Origin: Collinsella aerofaciens
GTDB lineage: Bacteria; Actinomycetota; Coriobacteriia; Coriobacteriales; Coriobacteriaceae
DNA: 64,000 nt
Direction: 5' to 3'
Assembly: GCA_008680965.1 (NCBI GenBank)
Contig: NAKE01000001.1
Coordinates: 1,054,001 to 1,118,000, forward strand
The position numbers were made by a program, and so were the translations under genes. Shown here piece after piece: positions 43,201 through 49,915 of the stretch (the first letter of the stretch is position 1; each line of letters opens with the position of its first letter). Under the pieces are notes generated by a model. The model ran no database searches, had not been told where the DNA came from, and saw only the letters and a program-made list of their open reading frames with translations.

Positions 43201-44493
43201 GATGACTTTGTCTTGGTTCCCACCAGTGCCGGTACCGTCGAGATGCTCAGCAAGTCTTCGGGCGATGTGCTCGGAAAGGTTTCGGTTGGTGCTGTTGTCA
43301 ACTCCACCTGTGTGCTTTCGGCTGACGACAGCCATGCCTATCTAATCTCGCGCGACGGCAAGCTGCACGTCTTGGCGATTTCTGATGGCGACTCACGCGA
43401 TGCGGATGCCGCTTCGCTTATTACCGAGGAGCGTGTGGTCGACCTTGGCCTTACGGGATGTGCATGCGTGCCTACGACGACGTATGATGGCAAGCTGATT
43501 GTTGGCGGCGAGGTTGCTGGCGGCTCTGCGCTGGCGATTATTGATCCGGCCAACAACTTTGCCAAGACGCTGGTTTCGTCTGCTGATGGCACTGCGCTTC
43601 CTGCTGGCGGCATCAAGGGCGCTCCGCTCGTAAGTGTCCAGGGCGAAGACGCGTATGTCTACTTCACGGTTAACTACGGCGAGAGCCCTGATTTCGTTAA
43701 CTACACCTCAGGCGGTGGCGTATATCGTTACAAGTTGGGTGACGCTGAGGCTTCTGGTGTGTTTAGCGCAACGGGCCACTACAACTTCTGTGACTCGCCA
43801 ATCGCTTGTGATGCCCAGGGCAACTTGTACTACATTAACGACTCTGGCACGCTGTTTAAGCTGAATGCTGGCGTTAAGGTTTCGTTTAGCGCTGGCGAGG
43901 GGTCCAAGGTCGATTTTCAGACTACGGCCGCCAACGGCTCTATCGCCAAGCCTGCCGATCCGACGCGCGAAGGCTACACCTTCGCTGGTTGGTATACCGA
44001 CGAGGCCTGTACGGAGGCATATGACTTTAGCGTTGCGGTGACGGCTGATATGACGCTGTATGCCAAGTGGATCAAGAATGCTGTTAACCCTGGTGGTAAC
44101 GGTGGCTCTGGCTCCGCTGGCGGCAACGGCGGTTCGGGTAATGCCGGTGCTGGTTCTGGCTCCGGTAACGGCACAAACGGCCAGCAGGCTGGCGGTGCTG
44201 TTGCTCCGGGTAAGAAGCCGGTGTCGTCTACCACGACTACGACCGAGACCAAGGACGATAAGGATTCCAAGAAGAAATCCGATAAGTCCGGCAAGAAGGA
44301 CAAGAAGTCCGGCAAGAAGGATGACAAGTCCGGCAAGTCCGACACGGGCTCGTCTGCAGCGACCACTGCCAAGAAGTCCGCTGCGGCTCCCTCGCAGCAG
44401 TCTGGCTTCAATCCGCTCGCCATCGCTGGCGTGGCGGCTGGCGTGATCGGTCTCGCCGTCATCGGCGTGTTCGTGTTCACCAAGCGCCGGTAG
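37291..44493 (+). CDS. Giant cell-surface protein with Ig-like, DUF4430 and beta-propeller domains
   Basis: A 2400-residue exported protein. A long charged N-region and hydrophobic signal (RRHGAIARGVAKRGLVAFLAF) ends near residue 45 at a LWAEG site. After an Ala/Gly/Asp/Ser-rich stretch come about seven Ig-like repeats of 100 residues, with boundaries near 137, 274, 371, 477, 578, 695 and 803. Next are atrophied-Ig-like segments (about 1034-1410), three DUF4430-type domains (about 1417-1535, 1541-1656 and 1662-1770; repeated W-x-L-N-S, FVNG, GD-x-x-x-W-x-Y), a PQQ-like beta-propeller (1780-2190), a Flg_new/InlB repeat (2197-2265), a Lys/Asp/Ser linker and a C-terminal TM with KRR. No LPxTG is seen. 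I start at 37291 because of AGGAGA and the signal. It lies behind a cobalamin riboswitch; the link to B12 or corrinoid binding is inferred. Confidence 0.85.
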   Translation: MDMFEDECQRASWRRHGAIARGVAKRGLVAFLAFAMAFGTTPAQLWAEGAEGIAEAVAQAATGGEGAAAYEGTAAADTGANDAAVEDGTGTSDAAAGQGTTSGAAKGDDAAGDAADSGSSTAMPAVASEQGEPKAAAASATTLSSVARVCIQDTKDENYSYSTKSGALNAGDTLWANMYDKDEDDYYSSAYSVSNPGTWTYTWLAGTTRASSNVADYTEVVGHEQSLTVTAAMEGKYFICKVTADGKDYYGPSVSDGSGINANFIPGPVLGAGQMELSSVKLSSDTPSIGDTLTATPYKDWSSPAGSDAKVTYTWSASTSQSSGFTKIEGATGASLTVTDDLEGKYIKVEATAGVNTVSKTTSSKVKQAGAVEISAVSIINTKDNTSVFAVGDTAKARAKEKGGAYGAFVDASKLNYQWQCSDTKSGTYTDIAGATGETLELTDALGGKYLKCKVSSKIGSSSLTNSTGALVAAAGSINVTSVTMSPTSGKVEVGSTITATAKVGSTDVTTDSHVTWQWYKGTSRYASSCNTPIEGETGSTLTATAALKGYYVVAKANGGYGEQKPYYAAGPVSVAGQVELYDVQFEGSPATNGVHVGDTLKTKVRKKDGSNYSYIERTDNVTYQWQYANTSSSYDSAYTDIPGATKATYTVDAVYAGKYLRVNVTSENTVFSTQKKSSYGTQSVAPLGPVTLKGQYKLAGIELADKNVTLSVGSKITPSVQVPGSWSGSTKDVPDDAELTMAWYAKGEGDADWTELTDGIDTTDGSLTISDALVGKRIKVTASALDNTVEWVSSDSVTAAGEYNLLRVTTTPQINSDSIHLVSGDSVKATAQAKRADGSTTNGIDVTDQATVVWYAADDAKASAADWTLLPDMSGATATVSASAAGKYLKAVATSGSSTVELVSANPVIAAGSLEAAVQKLNDANKQIAVDYSAKGGNVNDALKAQLADLGFTDIDVKVSEGGVAFNAEDDKATVGISDAQDKTNGDVTFFFIDPNDYTGYNIDGLRSAEVVFELSRGDETEYYQPSKTVQVAWDEARVQQMLDDAAEQIAIGYASGDSAESVTSNLTLPYRAGSKSKFEVEWKSSDGDVIWPSGYGWDDYTGKVTRFSSDRTVTLTATVSFVSGGPSDVKGTHDFTVTVKGDPEKVAADKKALQEKVDAAFTYDNIKYSGTDAVANKDGLTADLQMPRTSTLNIDGKYYKVEYSASTDDITFNGYKGTVYQPLPGKEAAKTKITLTVTDKSNAEVTASNTLDFAISPQDQGELDAELSLMEKAKAGYAAAILNGQDANAVSADMHAFQKAYLDADGNLAWSYNKTTTDSTSLGIVPEDLPGYDAMSGQDWRLFKSSNSSIVSAENLKVTQPQYNTKVVVSSRLTSEKYARYAERYPDNATYAKLANQDVSATLTVVGTSGQNSPEVTATCSVIGVDAKGKQQTWAAASQYTLKNGSTAADLSEELFKQAGLKADYDPNGSWGWVLNSITSPFDADRTLAYDHATGAYWQLFINGVAASVGAGNYKLEAGDSVVWCYSKYGDAAPTDQLSVSCTVVGQDASGAQQTWAQPTTSLVEEGATAADLSEQVFKQVGIGADTGTGSYGWFLNSLTSPFEKNVTLSTEQVNESTWKYWQFFVNGKMANVGAGNYTLKAGDEIAWVYGSDGTMPGQVSVSMEIIGKKDDKAQRWTDPSKQVFVGGTTIKDATAAYFDALGIKSEMYDQLGFWGVHSLVSPLDGTKLAGAWSYFVNGVPGSQLDSDYVLKSRDKIVWAYAAGDTVPNPDEVVVNPSAPRPTDWKSDWDGKSNAAVENVSTPTGALASSWTFDWKAYSGSAYPNASEPIVVNGNVYLAVNKRLLKIDAKSGKVLAESNLKTAVGYTSRPIYANGLVIVPLDGGAVQALTADALTTVWVTDSVSETAQSNSQLTIDGNYLYVGTVDVDYGKGTYNNGHLTRINILTGAVSWQHVNADEGYYWTGATVGDDFVLVPTSAGTVEMLSKSSGDVLGKVSVGAVVNSTCVLSADDSHAYLISRDGKLHVLAISDGDSRDADAASLITEERVVDLGLTGCACVPTTTYDGKLIVGGEVAGGSALAIIDPANNFAKTLVSSADGTALPAGGIKGAPLVSVQGEDAYVYFTVNYGESPDFVNYTSGGGVYRYKLGDAEASGVFSATGHYNFCDSPIACDAQGNLYYINDSGTLFKLNAGVKVSFSAGEGSKVDFQTTAANGSIAKPADPTREGYTFAGWYTDEACTEAYDFSVAVTADMTLYAKWIKNAVNPGGNGGSGSAGGNGGSGNAGAGSGSGNGTNGQQAGGAVAPGKKPVSSTTTTTETKDDKDSKKKSDKSGKKDKKSGKKDDKSGKSDTGSSAATTAKKSAAAPSQQSGFNPLAIAGVAAGVIGLAVIGVFVFTKRR

Positions 44494-45390
44494 GTGAGGG
44501 CTGTGTCCAGTAAGCCTCAGGACGCCGAGTCCAAGCAGCCCGACTCGTCGTTCATCCAGCTTGACGATGTAAAGCAAAAGGGCGCCGCTTCGGCGGCGTC
44601 CGCCCCTCGGCGCAAGGCACTTGTTGGCGTTCTGACAGCCGCCTGCACCGTTTTGATCGTTGTGTCGCTAGGCTTTGTCCAACCTTCTTCCAGCGGTGCT
44701 TGGTCCATCGATTGGATCACTCGGGCCGTGGCGGGGAAGAGCGTTGCCGACTCTGGCTCTGCTGCCTCTCACAAGACAGAGGCGGGTTCCTCGTCTTCTG
44801 GTGCCGTGGACTCTGAATCCAAGGAGTCGGATGAATCGGAATCCAAGGACGATTCCGAATCTTCGGATAAGGACTCCAAAAAGGATTCGAAGGAGAAGAA
44901 GTCCGAAGACAAGGGCGGCAAGACGTCCAACAACGCGTCTGCTGGACAGGGCTCCGAATCCGCCGGTGGATCGAGTTCTTTTGACGGCTCTTCTTCGGGC
45001 GGCGGCTCGGTGTCTGGCGGTGGGTCTGCATCCAACGGTGGCAACGCCTCTGCGGGCAATCAGGGCGGCTCGCAGCAGCCTGGTTACGTCACGGTGACGG
45101 TTGCGGTCACATCGAGCGCTGTGGGCAATCCCGTGTCTTCTGGTGGCACCTTCACCTTTAATGAGGGCGCAACTGCCTACGATGCCCTGTGCGCCCTGGG
45201 CCTTTCCGTGAATGCACATGGCTCGTCGTACGGCACGTATGTCGCCGCCATTGGCGGTTTGGCCGAGAAGGAACACGGCGGTACGAGTGGCTGGATGTAT
45301 TCCGTTAACGGTGTGGCGCCCAACACGGCGTGCAGCAACTACGTCCTACACAACGGCGACAGTGTCGTCTGGTATTACGTAACGGGCTAA
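44494..45390 (+). CDS. Membrane-anchored DUF4430 (transcobalamin C-terminal-like) protein
   Basis: A 298-residue protein starting at GTG 44494 or 44503, both close to AGGTGAGGG directly after the giant gene's stop, so it is translationally coupled. One membrane helix (about 42-62, ALVGVLTAACTVLIVVSLG) anchors it with the rest outside. A Ser/Glu/Asp/Lys and Gly/Ser/Asn-rich spacer (65-200) leads to a single DUF4430 domain (about 202-298): TFTFNEGATAYDALCALGLS, SSYGTYVAAIGGLAEKEHGG, WMYSVNGVAPN, LHNGDSVVWYYV. DUF4430 is related to the C-terminal beta domain of transcobalamin and intrinsic factor. With the riboswitch upstream, it is a candidate cobalamin or corrinoid binder that hands over to a transporter. 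Confidence 0.88.
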   Translation: MRAVSSKPQDAESKQPDSSFIQLDDVKQKGAASAASAPRRKALVGVLTAACTVLIVVSLGFVQPSSSGAWSIDWITRAVAGKSVADSGSAASHKTEAGSSSSGAVDSESKESDESESKDDSESSDKDSKKDSKEKKSEDKGGKTSNNASAGQGSESAGGSSSFDGSSSGGGSVSGGGSASNGGNASAGNQGGSQQPGYVTVTVAVTSSAVGNPVSSGGTFTFNEGATAYDALCALGLSVNAHGSSYGTYVAAIGGLAEKEHGGTSGWMYSVNGVAPNTACSNYVLHNGDSVVWYYVTG

Positions 45391-45413
45391 ATGCCTCGAC
45401 ATAACACGCCATG

Positions 45414-45449
45414 CGGGCGGTTCGGACAAACATCCGAGCCGCCCGTCTT
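45414..45449 (+). terminator. Intrinsic terminator of the surface-protein operon
   Basis: CGGGCGG and TTCGGA pair with TCCGAG and CCGCCCG (45433-45445), with one mismatch, followed by TCTTT. It lies 24 bases after the DUF4430 gene. Confidence 0.82.
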
Positions 45450-45511
45450 TATGCGAACGGGACGCCGTAGCCCGCCTCGTGCACCTTCCTCGGCAGACTC
45501 TGTAAACAAAA

Positions 45512-45541
45512 AACCGGTTGGAACGAGAATTCCAACCGGTT
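45512..45541 (-). terminator. Intrinsic terminator of the first GtrA gene
   Basis: AACCGGTTGGAA (45512-45523) pairs with TTCCAACCGGTT (45530-45541) over 6 bases. On the minus strand it is followed by TTTTTTG. It serves the minus-strand gene ending at 45568. Confidence 0.85.
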
Positions 45542-45567
45542 ATACCTTTAAGCAAATGTCGAACAAA

Positions 45568-45975
45568 CTACGACTGCGCGCCCTCGAGGAAGAAGCGACG
45601 GCTAAAGTAGTTGTACCAGGTGACCAGGAACGTGGCAATGGCCTTCATGGCCTGGTAGCCGATGCTCAAAAACGTGACGCCCACAAACATGTACAGATCG
45701 TTGAGACCCAGGCCAATCACCGACAGGATGGTGAAGATCGTAAACTCGCGCTTGCGGCTCATGCCCTCGCGATGGTCGAACACGTACTTCATGCTGAGCC
45801 AGTAGTTGACCACGACGGACGTGATAAACGAGATCGTGGTGCTCATCAAAAAGTCGAGGTGGAACAGCTCGACGAGTGCAATGAGCATGCCCCAGTCGAT
45901 GCCAAAGGAGATAAGACCCACGACAGCGAACTTGAGGAACTGCTTGGTATGAGGTTGTGCCAGTGCCTTGCGCAC
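45568..45975 (-). CDS. GtrA-family membrane protein, copy 1
   Basis: A membrane protein of about 135 residues with four helices, of the GtrA family, whose members help move lipid-linked sugars across the membrane in cell-wall or glycan synthesis. The family pattern is clear: KQFLKFAVVGLISFGIDWGM, FITSVVVNYWLSMKYVFDH and a final YNYFSRRFFLE. A GTG at 45975 (VRKALAQPH) is used; a TTG at 46056 would add 27 residues with no better ribosome site. It is a close relative of the next gene upstream. Confidence 0.85.
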   Translation of the reverse strand: MRKALAQPHTKQFLKFAVVGLISFGIDWGMLIALVELFHLDFLMSTTISFITSVVVNYWLSMKYVFDHREGMSRKREFTIFTILSVIGLGLNDLYMFVGVTFLSIGYQAMKAIATFLVTWYNYFSRRFFLEGAQS

Positions 45976-46126
45976 GTAATCACATCCAATGCGTTGACGA
46001 ATCGAGCAACGAGATACTTTAGAGCTTTTGCATAGGAAACGTAAGGTCTTTGGCAAGAACTATACGAACTCGCCAAATATTCAAGAGGTAATCCGCAAAC
46101 GTTGCAAATCTTCCCGCAAACGAGCA

Positions 46127-46172
46127 GGGCCCACGAACAACGCAGCACTCGATGCGCATCGTCCGTGGGCCC
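46127..46172 (-). terminator. Possible terminator after the second GtrA gene
   Basis: GGGCCCACG (46127-46135) pairs with CGTGGGCCC (46164-46172) around a 28-base loop. On the minus strand the end reads TGCTCGTTT, so the U-run is poor. Confidence 0.5.
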
Positions 46173-46195
46173 CGTAGTGCAACGAGGAGGTCGAG

Positions 46196-46591
46196 CTACT
46201 TGGTCTCGTCGCCCTCCAGGAAGATCTTTCGGGTCACAAAGTTGTAGACCATGACCAGCGCGGTGGCGCAAATCTTGGCGATATTGGCCTCGAGCCCCAG
46301 GCCGGCGTTGAGCGCCAGCACGATGCCGTCGTTGAGCGCCAAGCCGATCACGGACAGCACGACAAAGATGATGAACTCGCGGTGGCGGCTCATGCCCTCC
46401 TTGTGCGCAAACACGTACTTCATGCTCGCGACGTAGTTAAAGATGAGCGAGACGATAAAGCCGCTGGTATTGGCGATCAGGATATTGAGGCCCAAACCGT
46501 AGTGGAGCAGATTCATGATGCCAAAGTCGATGACGGTGGCGACGACGCCGACGACGCCAAACTTCATGATCTGCGCAAGGAGCTTTTGCAT
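46196..46591 (-). CDS. GtrA-family membrane protein, copy 2
   Basis: A 131-residue, four-helix GtrA protein. MKFGVVGVVATVIDFGIMNLL, FIVSLIFNYVASMKYVFAHKEGMSRHREF and the C-terminal VYNFVTRKIFLEGDET are the family pattern. The segment KYVF-H-EGMSR-REF is shared nearly unchanged with the first copy (45568-45975), so they are tandem paralogues. Starting at 46591 (MQKLLAQ) gives the usual length; AGGT lies upstream. A minus-strand gene for fructose-bisphosphatase ends 78 bases upstream. Confidence 0.87.
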   Translation of the reverse strand: MQKLLAQIMKFGVVGVVATVIDFGIMNLLHYGLGLNILIANTSGFIVSLIFNYVASMKYVFAHKEGMSRHREFIIFVVLSVIGLALNDGIVLALNAGLGLEANIAKICATALVMVYNFVTRKIFLEGDETK

Positions 46592-46669
46592 GGTACCTGC
46601 CTTAGAGTGGCGCCGGAGCGCCGCGGGGATGACAAACTCAGCAAGTTTAGCCAATCCCCGCGGGTGGAG

Positions 46670-48586
46670 CTAGGCGCGCTCCTCGATAGCACCGTTTCTA
46701 TATGCATCGAGCAGTTGGCGTAGGTCCTGGATCTGGCTGCGGATCTTGGCGCCGGTATCGGTGTCACTCACCATGCGGCGACGGTCGGCCTGGTCAAAGC
46801 GGTTGGTCTCGCTCTCGATGTCCACGTTGCGCGTGAGCGCCTCGGCAACCGTGGTAAAGGCCTGGTGCGACTTGAGGCGGCATCCGCGAGAACTGGAGAT
46901 AAGCGTGTAGCCGGCGATGCCCGTCTTGGGATGGTAGGCGCGGCAGAAGCCGCCATCGATGACCAGCAGCTTACCGTTGGCGCGGATGGGCTGCTCGCCC
47001 TTGGTAGTTTTGACCGGGGTATGGCCGTTGATGATGTGCCCCGTCGGCGAGCAGGCCATGGGGGCGACGTTGAACTCGCGCATGATGTCGTCGCAAACGG
47101 ACGAGGACGTGGTGAGCGTATAGTACGGGTCCATCGGCTCGACCCACGTGCTCTTATCGGCGATATAGGCGCGCTCAAAGGTACGCACCAGGCGTCCGCT
47201 CGCGGGTGAGTTAAAGCCGATCCACAGGTACCACATCCAGTCGAGGGCGTCGCGGTCGCCCACGCGCCAGGCGCGGCGGGCGATGCGGTCGCAAAAATCG
47301 AGATAATCGCGACCGGCGTGCCAGGTACCCAGGCAGTTCATGCTGCTAAAGGTGCCGTCTTCGTTGAGCGGCACGCAGCCATGGAACAGCAGGTTGCCGT
47401 TGGTGACCTTGTACATCGAGCCGTGGGTGTAGAGGAAATCGATATGGCGATGCAGATGATCGGCGGTGATAAACTCGGACACGAGCTTGTCGATGATGTG
47501 CTGTTCCTGGGACGTGAGCGTGTAGGGGTCCGTCGGGTCGACGGTGGGGAAATCGTTGGTCGTGAGCGGCCACACGCTGCCGTCGGCGAGCGTGACCGTG
47601 CCGGTGTCGTGGTCGATCTTGTCGAGCAGCAGGCGGTCGGTCATGTCGAACTCGGGGTGACGCTGGATAATCTGGCCCTCGAGTTTAAAGAGCAGCACGT
47701 TGATGGCCTTGATCAGCGGGGTGATGGACTCGCCGGCGGTATAGGTGGCGTCGGCGAAGGCGACAAGCTCGCGCAGCGAGATGCCGTAGTCGTTCTCGAG
47801 GATCTCGTAATTGTCGTAGCGCAGGTTGTTGCGCAGCACCGTGGCGATGCAGGCGGGCTCACCGGCCGCAGCGCCCATCCACAGCAGATCGTGGTTACCC
47901 CACTGAATATCGAGCGAATGATAGGTGAGCAGGCGGTCCATAATTTTGGCCGCGCCGCCGCCACGGTCGAAGATGTCGCCCACCAAGTGCAGGTGGTCGA
48001 CGGCGAGGCGCTTGATGAGTGAAGCAAGCGACTCGATAAAGTCGTCGGCGCTGGCGGTCTCCAGAATGGATTCGATAATGCGCTCGTGATACCGCACGCG
48101 GTAGTTGTTCTCATCCGGATGCGTGTGCAGCAACTCGTCGATGATGTAGGCGTAATCGCGCGGGATGGCCTTACGCACCTTGGAGCGGGTATAACGGCTC
48201 GAAAGCGAGCGGGCAACCACAATGAGCTGGTCGAGCATGGTCTTGTACCAGGTGGGCGAGTCCTCGCGCCGGCTGCGGACAAGATCGATCTTCTCGCGCG
48301 GATAGTAGATGAGCGTGCACAGCTCGCCCTTTTCGTCAAAGGAGAGCGTGTCGCCAAAGATCTCGTCGACATGCTCGCGCACAACACCCGAGCAGTTGTT
48401 GAGGATGTGCATAAAGGCTTCGTATTCGCCATGCACATCGCTCATAAAATGCTCGGTGCCCTTGGGCAGGTTGAGGATGGCTGAGAGGTTGATGATTTCG
48501 GTGAATGCGGATTGCTCGGTGGGGAACTGTCTCGACAGCAGGCGCAGATACTTGAAGTCTTGCGGATTGCGATCGAATGCGACCAT
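46670..48586 (-). CDS. fbp: Fructose-1,6-bisphosphatase class III
   Basis: A 638-residue metallophosphatase of the Firmicutes-type class III, which makes fructose 6-phosphate in gluconeogenesis. Metal-binding motifs are HFMSDVHGEYEAF, LVGDIFDRGGG, IQWGNHDLLWMGA, THGSMYKV and INGHTPVK. The frame is open far upstream of 48586, but only this ATG (MVAFDRNPQDF) has a ribosome site (GGAAGGTG) and the family N-terminus. It is divergent from degV with a shared intergenic region of 318 bases. Confidence 0.96.
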   Translation of the reverse strand: MVAFDRNPQDFKYLRLLSRQFPTEQSAFTEIINLSAILNLPKGTEHFMSDVHGEYEAFMHILNNCSGVVREHVDEIFGDTLSFDEKGELCTLIYYPREKIDLVRSRREDSPTWYKTMLDQLIVVARSLSSRYTRSKVRKAIPRDYAYIIDELLHTHPDENNYRVRYHERIIESILETASADDFIESLASLIKRLAVDHLHLVGDIFDRGGGAAKIMDRLLTYHSLDIQWGNHDLLWMGAAAGEPACIATVLRNNLRYDNYEILENDYGISLRELVAFADATYTAGESITPLIKAINVLLFKLEGQIIQRHPEFDMTDRLLLDKIDHDTGTVTLADGSVWPLTTNDFPTVDPTDPYTLTSQEQHIIDKLVSEFITADHLHRHIDFLYTHGSMYKVTNGNLLFHGCVPLNEDGTFSSMNCLGTWHAGRDYLDFCDRIARRAWRVGDRDALDWMWYLWIGFNSPASGRLVRTFERAYIADKSTWVEPMDPYYTLTTSSSVCDDIMREFNVAPMACSPTGHIINGHTPVKTTKGEQPIRANGKLLVIDGGFCRAYHPKTGIAGYTLISSSRGCRLKSHQAFTTVAEALTRNVDIESETNRFDQADRRRMVSDTDTGAKIRSQIQDLRQLLDAYRNGAIEERA

Positions 48587-48904
48587 GAGGCACCTTCCGA
48601 TGTGGTTGGTAAAACTGACAAACAGCGTCAAACGTTTATCAGTATGCGCCGCTTTTGTTTCGATTGGAGATGGGAGGTCAAATTGTTGGCCGAACGGTTT
48701 GGTAAATCGATTTAGTTGAGGTAGATATGGCGGTTGAATGGAGACGCGGGGTCGTTTTTGCAGGCGCATACCTCCGGGATCGATAGGGATGATAACGGTA
48801 AAGATGTTCACTACCTTTGGTTCAATTTGGTAAATAGTGGACATTTGTACCGTATTCACGATTGCTGTGCGATAATTTGCGCAGTAATGAGTAAGGAGCC
48901 TCAT
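48587..48904. other. Divergent promoter region between fbp and degV
   Basis: This 318-base region is more AT-rich than its surroundings. GATAAT at 48871-48876 is a possible -10 for degV, with TTGTAC at 48845-48850 as a poorly spaced -35 (20 bases). CCTTTGG...TTTGGTAAA repeats (48710-48840) may be operators. No gene is supported. Confidence 0.5.
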
Positions 48905-49795
48905 ATGAGTGATTTTGTCCTGACCTGTGAATCCGCCGCCGACCGAACCCGCGAGTTCTTTGAATCGCGCAATATCCCCGTCGTGTGTTTTCATTACGAG
49001 ATCGACGATGTTGTCTATACGGACGATCTGTATCAGTCGATTGCGCCGGACGAGTTTTTTGCCCAGATTGCCGCGGGCGCCATGCCCAAGACGTCTCAGG
49101 TGAGCGTGGGTGAGTACGAGGAGTTTTGGGAGCCGTTTGTTGCCGAGGGTAAAGACGTGCTGCACCTGGCGTTGTCGTCGGGTATTTCGGGCACGTATGG
49201 ATCGGCCTGCGTTGCGGCGCAGATGCTTGCGGATCGCTATCCCCAGGGCGGCAAGGTACGCGTCATCGACTCGCTGGCGGCGTCTTCGGGCTTTGGCCTG
49301 CTGGCGGAATGTGCCGCCGACGTTCGCGATAGCGGCGCTTCGCTCGACGAGACGGCCGCTTGGATTGAGGAGCATAAACTCAACCTGCACCACTGGTTCT
49401 TCTCGACCGATTTGTCGAGTTACCTGCGCGGCGGTCGCATTTCGGCCGCGAGCGCGATCATCGGCACGGCGCTCAAGATTTGCCCGCTTATGACGGTCGA
49501 TTGCGAAGGTGAGCTGGCGCCACGCGAGAAGATTCGCACCAAGAAGCGCGCGATCTCCGAGATGGCCAAGACCGTGATGGCGCATGTGCAGGACGGCGCG
49601 GATTATTCGGGCAAGTGCATCATGTCGCACTCGGCGTGCCGCGAGGACGCCGAGGCCGTTGCGGCACTGATAGAGGAACAGGTTCCGCAGCTCAAAGGTA
49701 AGATTGAGATCAATAGCATCGGTGCTCTGATTGGCTCGCATACCGGCCCTGGCACGGTGGCCGTCTTCTTTATGGGCGACAAGCGCGTGGACTAA
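48905..49795 (+). CDS. DegV-family fatty-acid-binding protein
   Basis: A 296-residue DegV protein, a soluble lipid-binding fold that presents fatty acids to an FakA-type kinase in Gram-positive bacteria. The N-terminal pattern DFVLTCESAADRTREF, the SGISGTYGSACVAAQM loop and the C-terminal GALIGSHTGPGTVAVFF identify the family; the last motif contains the His that contacts the ligand. AAGGAG precedes the ATG. No kinase partner is nearby, as is usual for extra DegV copies. Its terminator is interrupted by an IS element. Confidence 0.93.
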   Translation: MSDFVLTCESAADRTREFFESRNIPVVCFHYEIDDVVYTDDLYQSIAPDEFFAQIAAGAMPKTSQVSVGEYEEFWEPFVAEGKDVLHLALSSGISGTYGSACVAAQMLADRYPQGGKVRVIDSLAASSGFGLLAECAADVRDSGASLDETAAWIEEHKLNLHHWFFSTDLSSYLRGGRISAASAIIGTALKICPLMTVDCEGELAPREKIRTKKRAISEMAKTVMAHVQDGADYSGKCIMSHSACREDAEAVAALIEEQVPQLKGKIEINSIGALIGSHTGPGTVAVFFMGDKRVD

Positions 49796-49915
49796 CGTTT
49801 GTGGGCTGGCTGACGGTTTTAACGGCTGCGCCTGTCCCTCCCGACATTCGATAACAGAAAAAGGCCCGTCCCGTTGTTGAACTGCGCCCCAAATCTTGGA
49901 CGCCCTAAATAGCGA

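Noticed and set aside
46621..46662. 10-bp inverted repeat between fbp and GtrA copy 2 as a terminator
   Set aside because: CCGCGGGGAT pairs with ATCCCCGCGG, but there is no U-run on either strand and the loop is 22 bases. It may still be an RNA structure.
48587..49741. Upstream extension of the fbp frame by over 380 codons
   Set aside because: The extension covers the divergent promoter region and degV on the other strand, and no ribosome site exists for it. The family N-terminus is at 48586.
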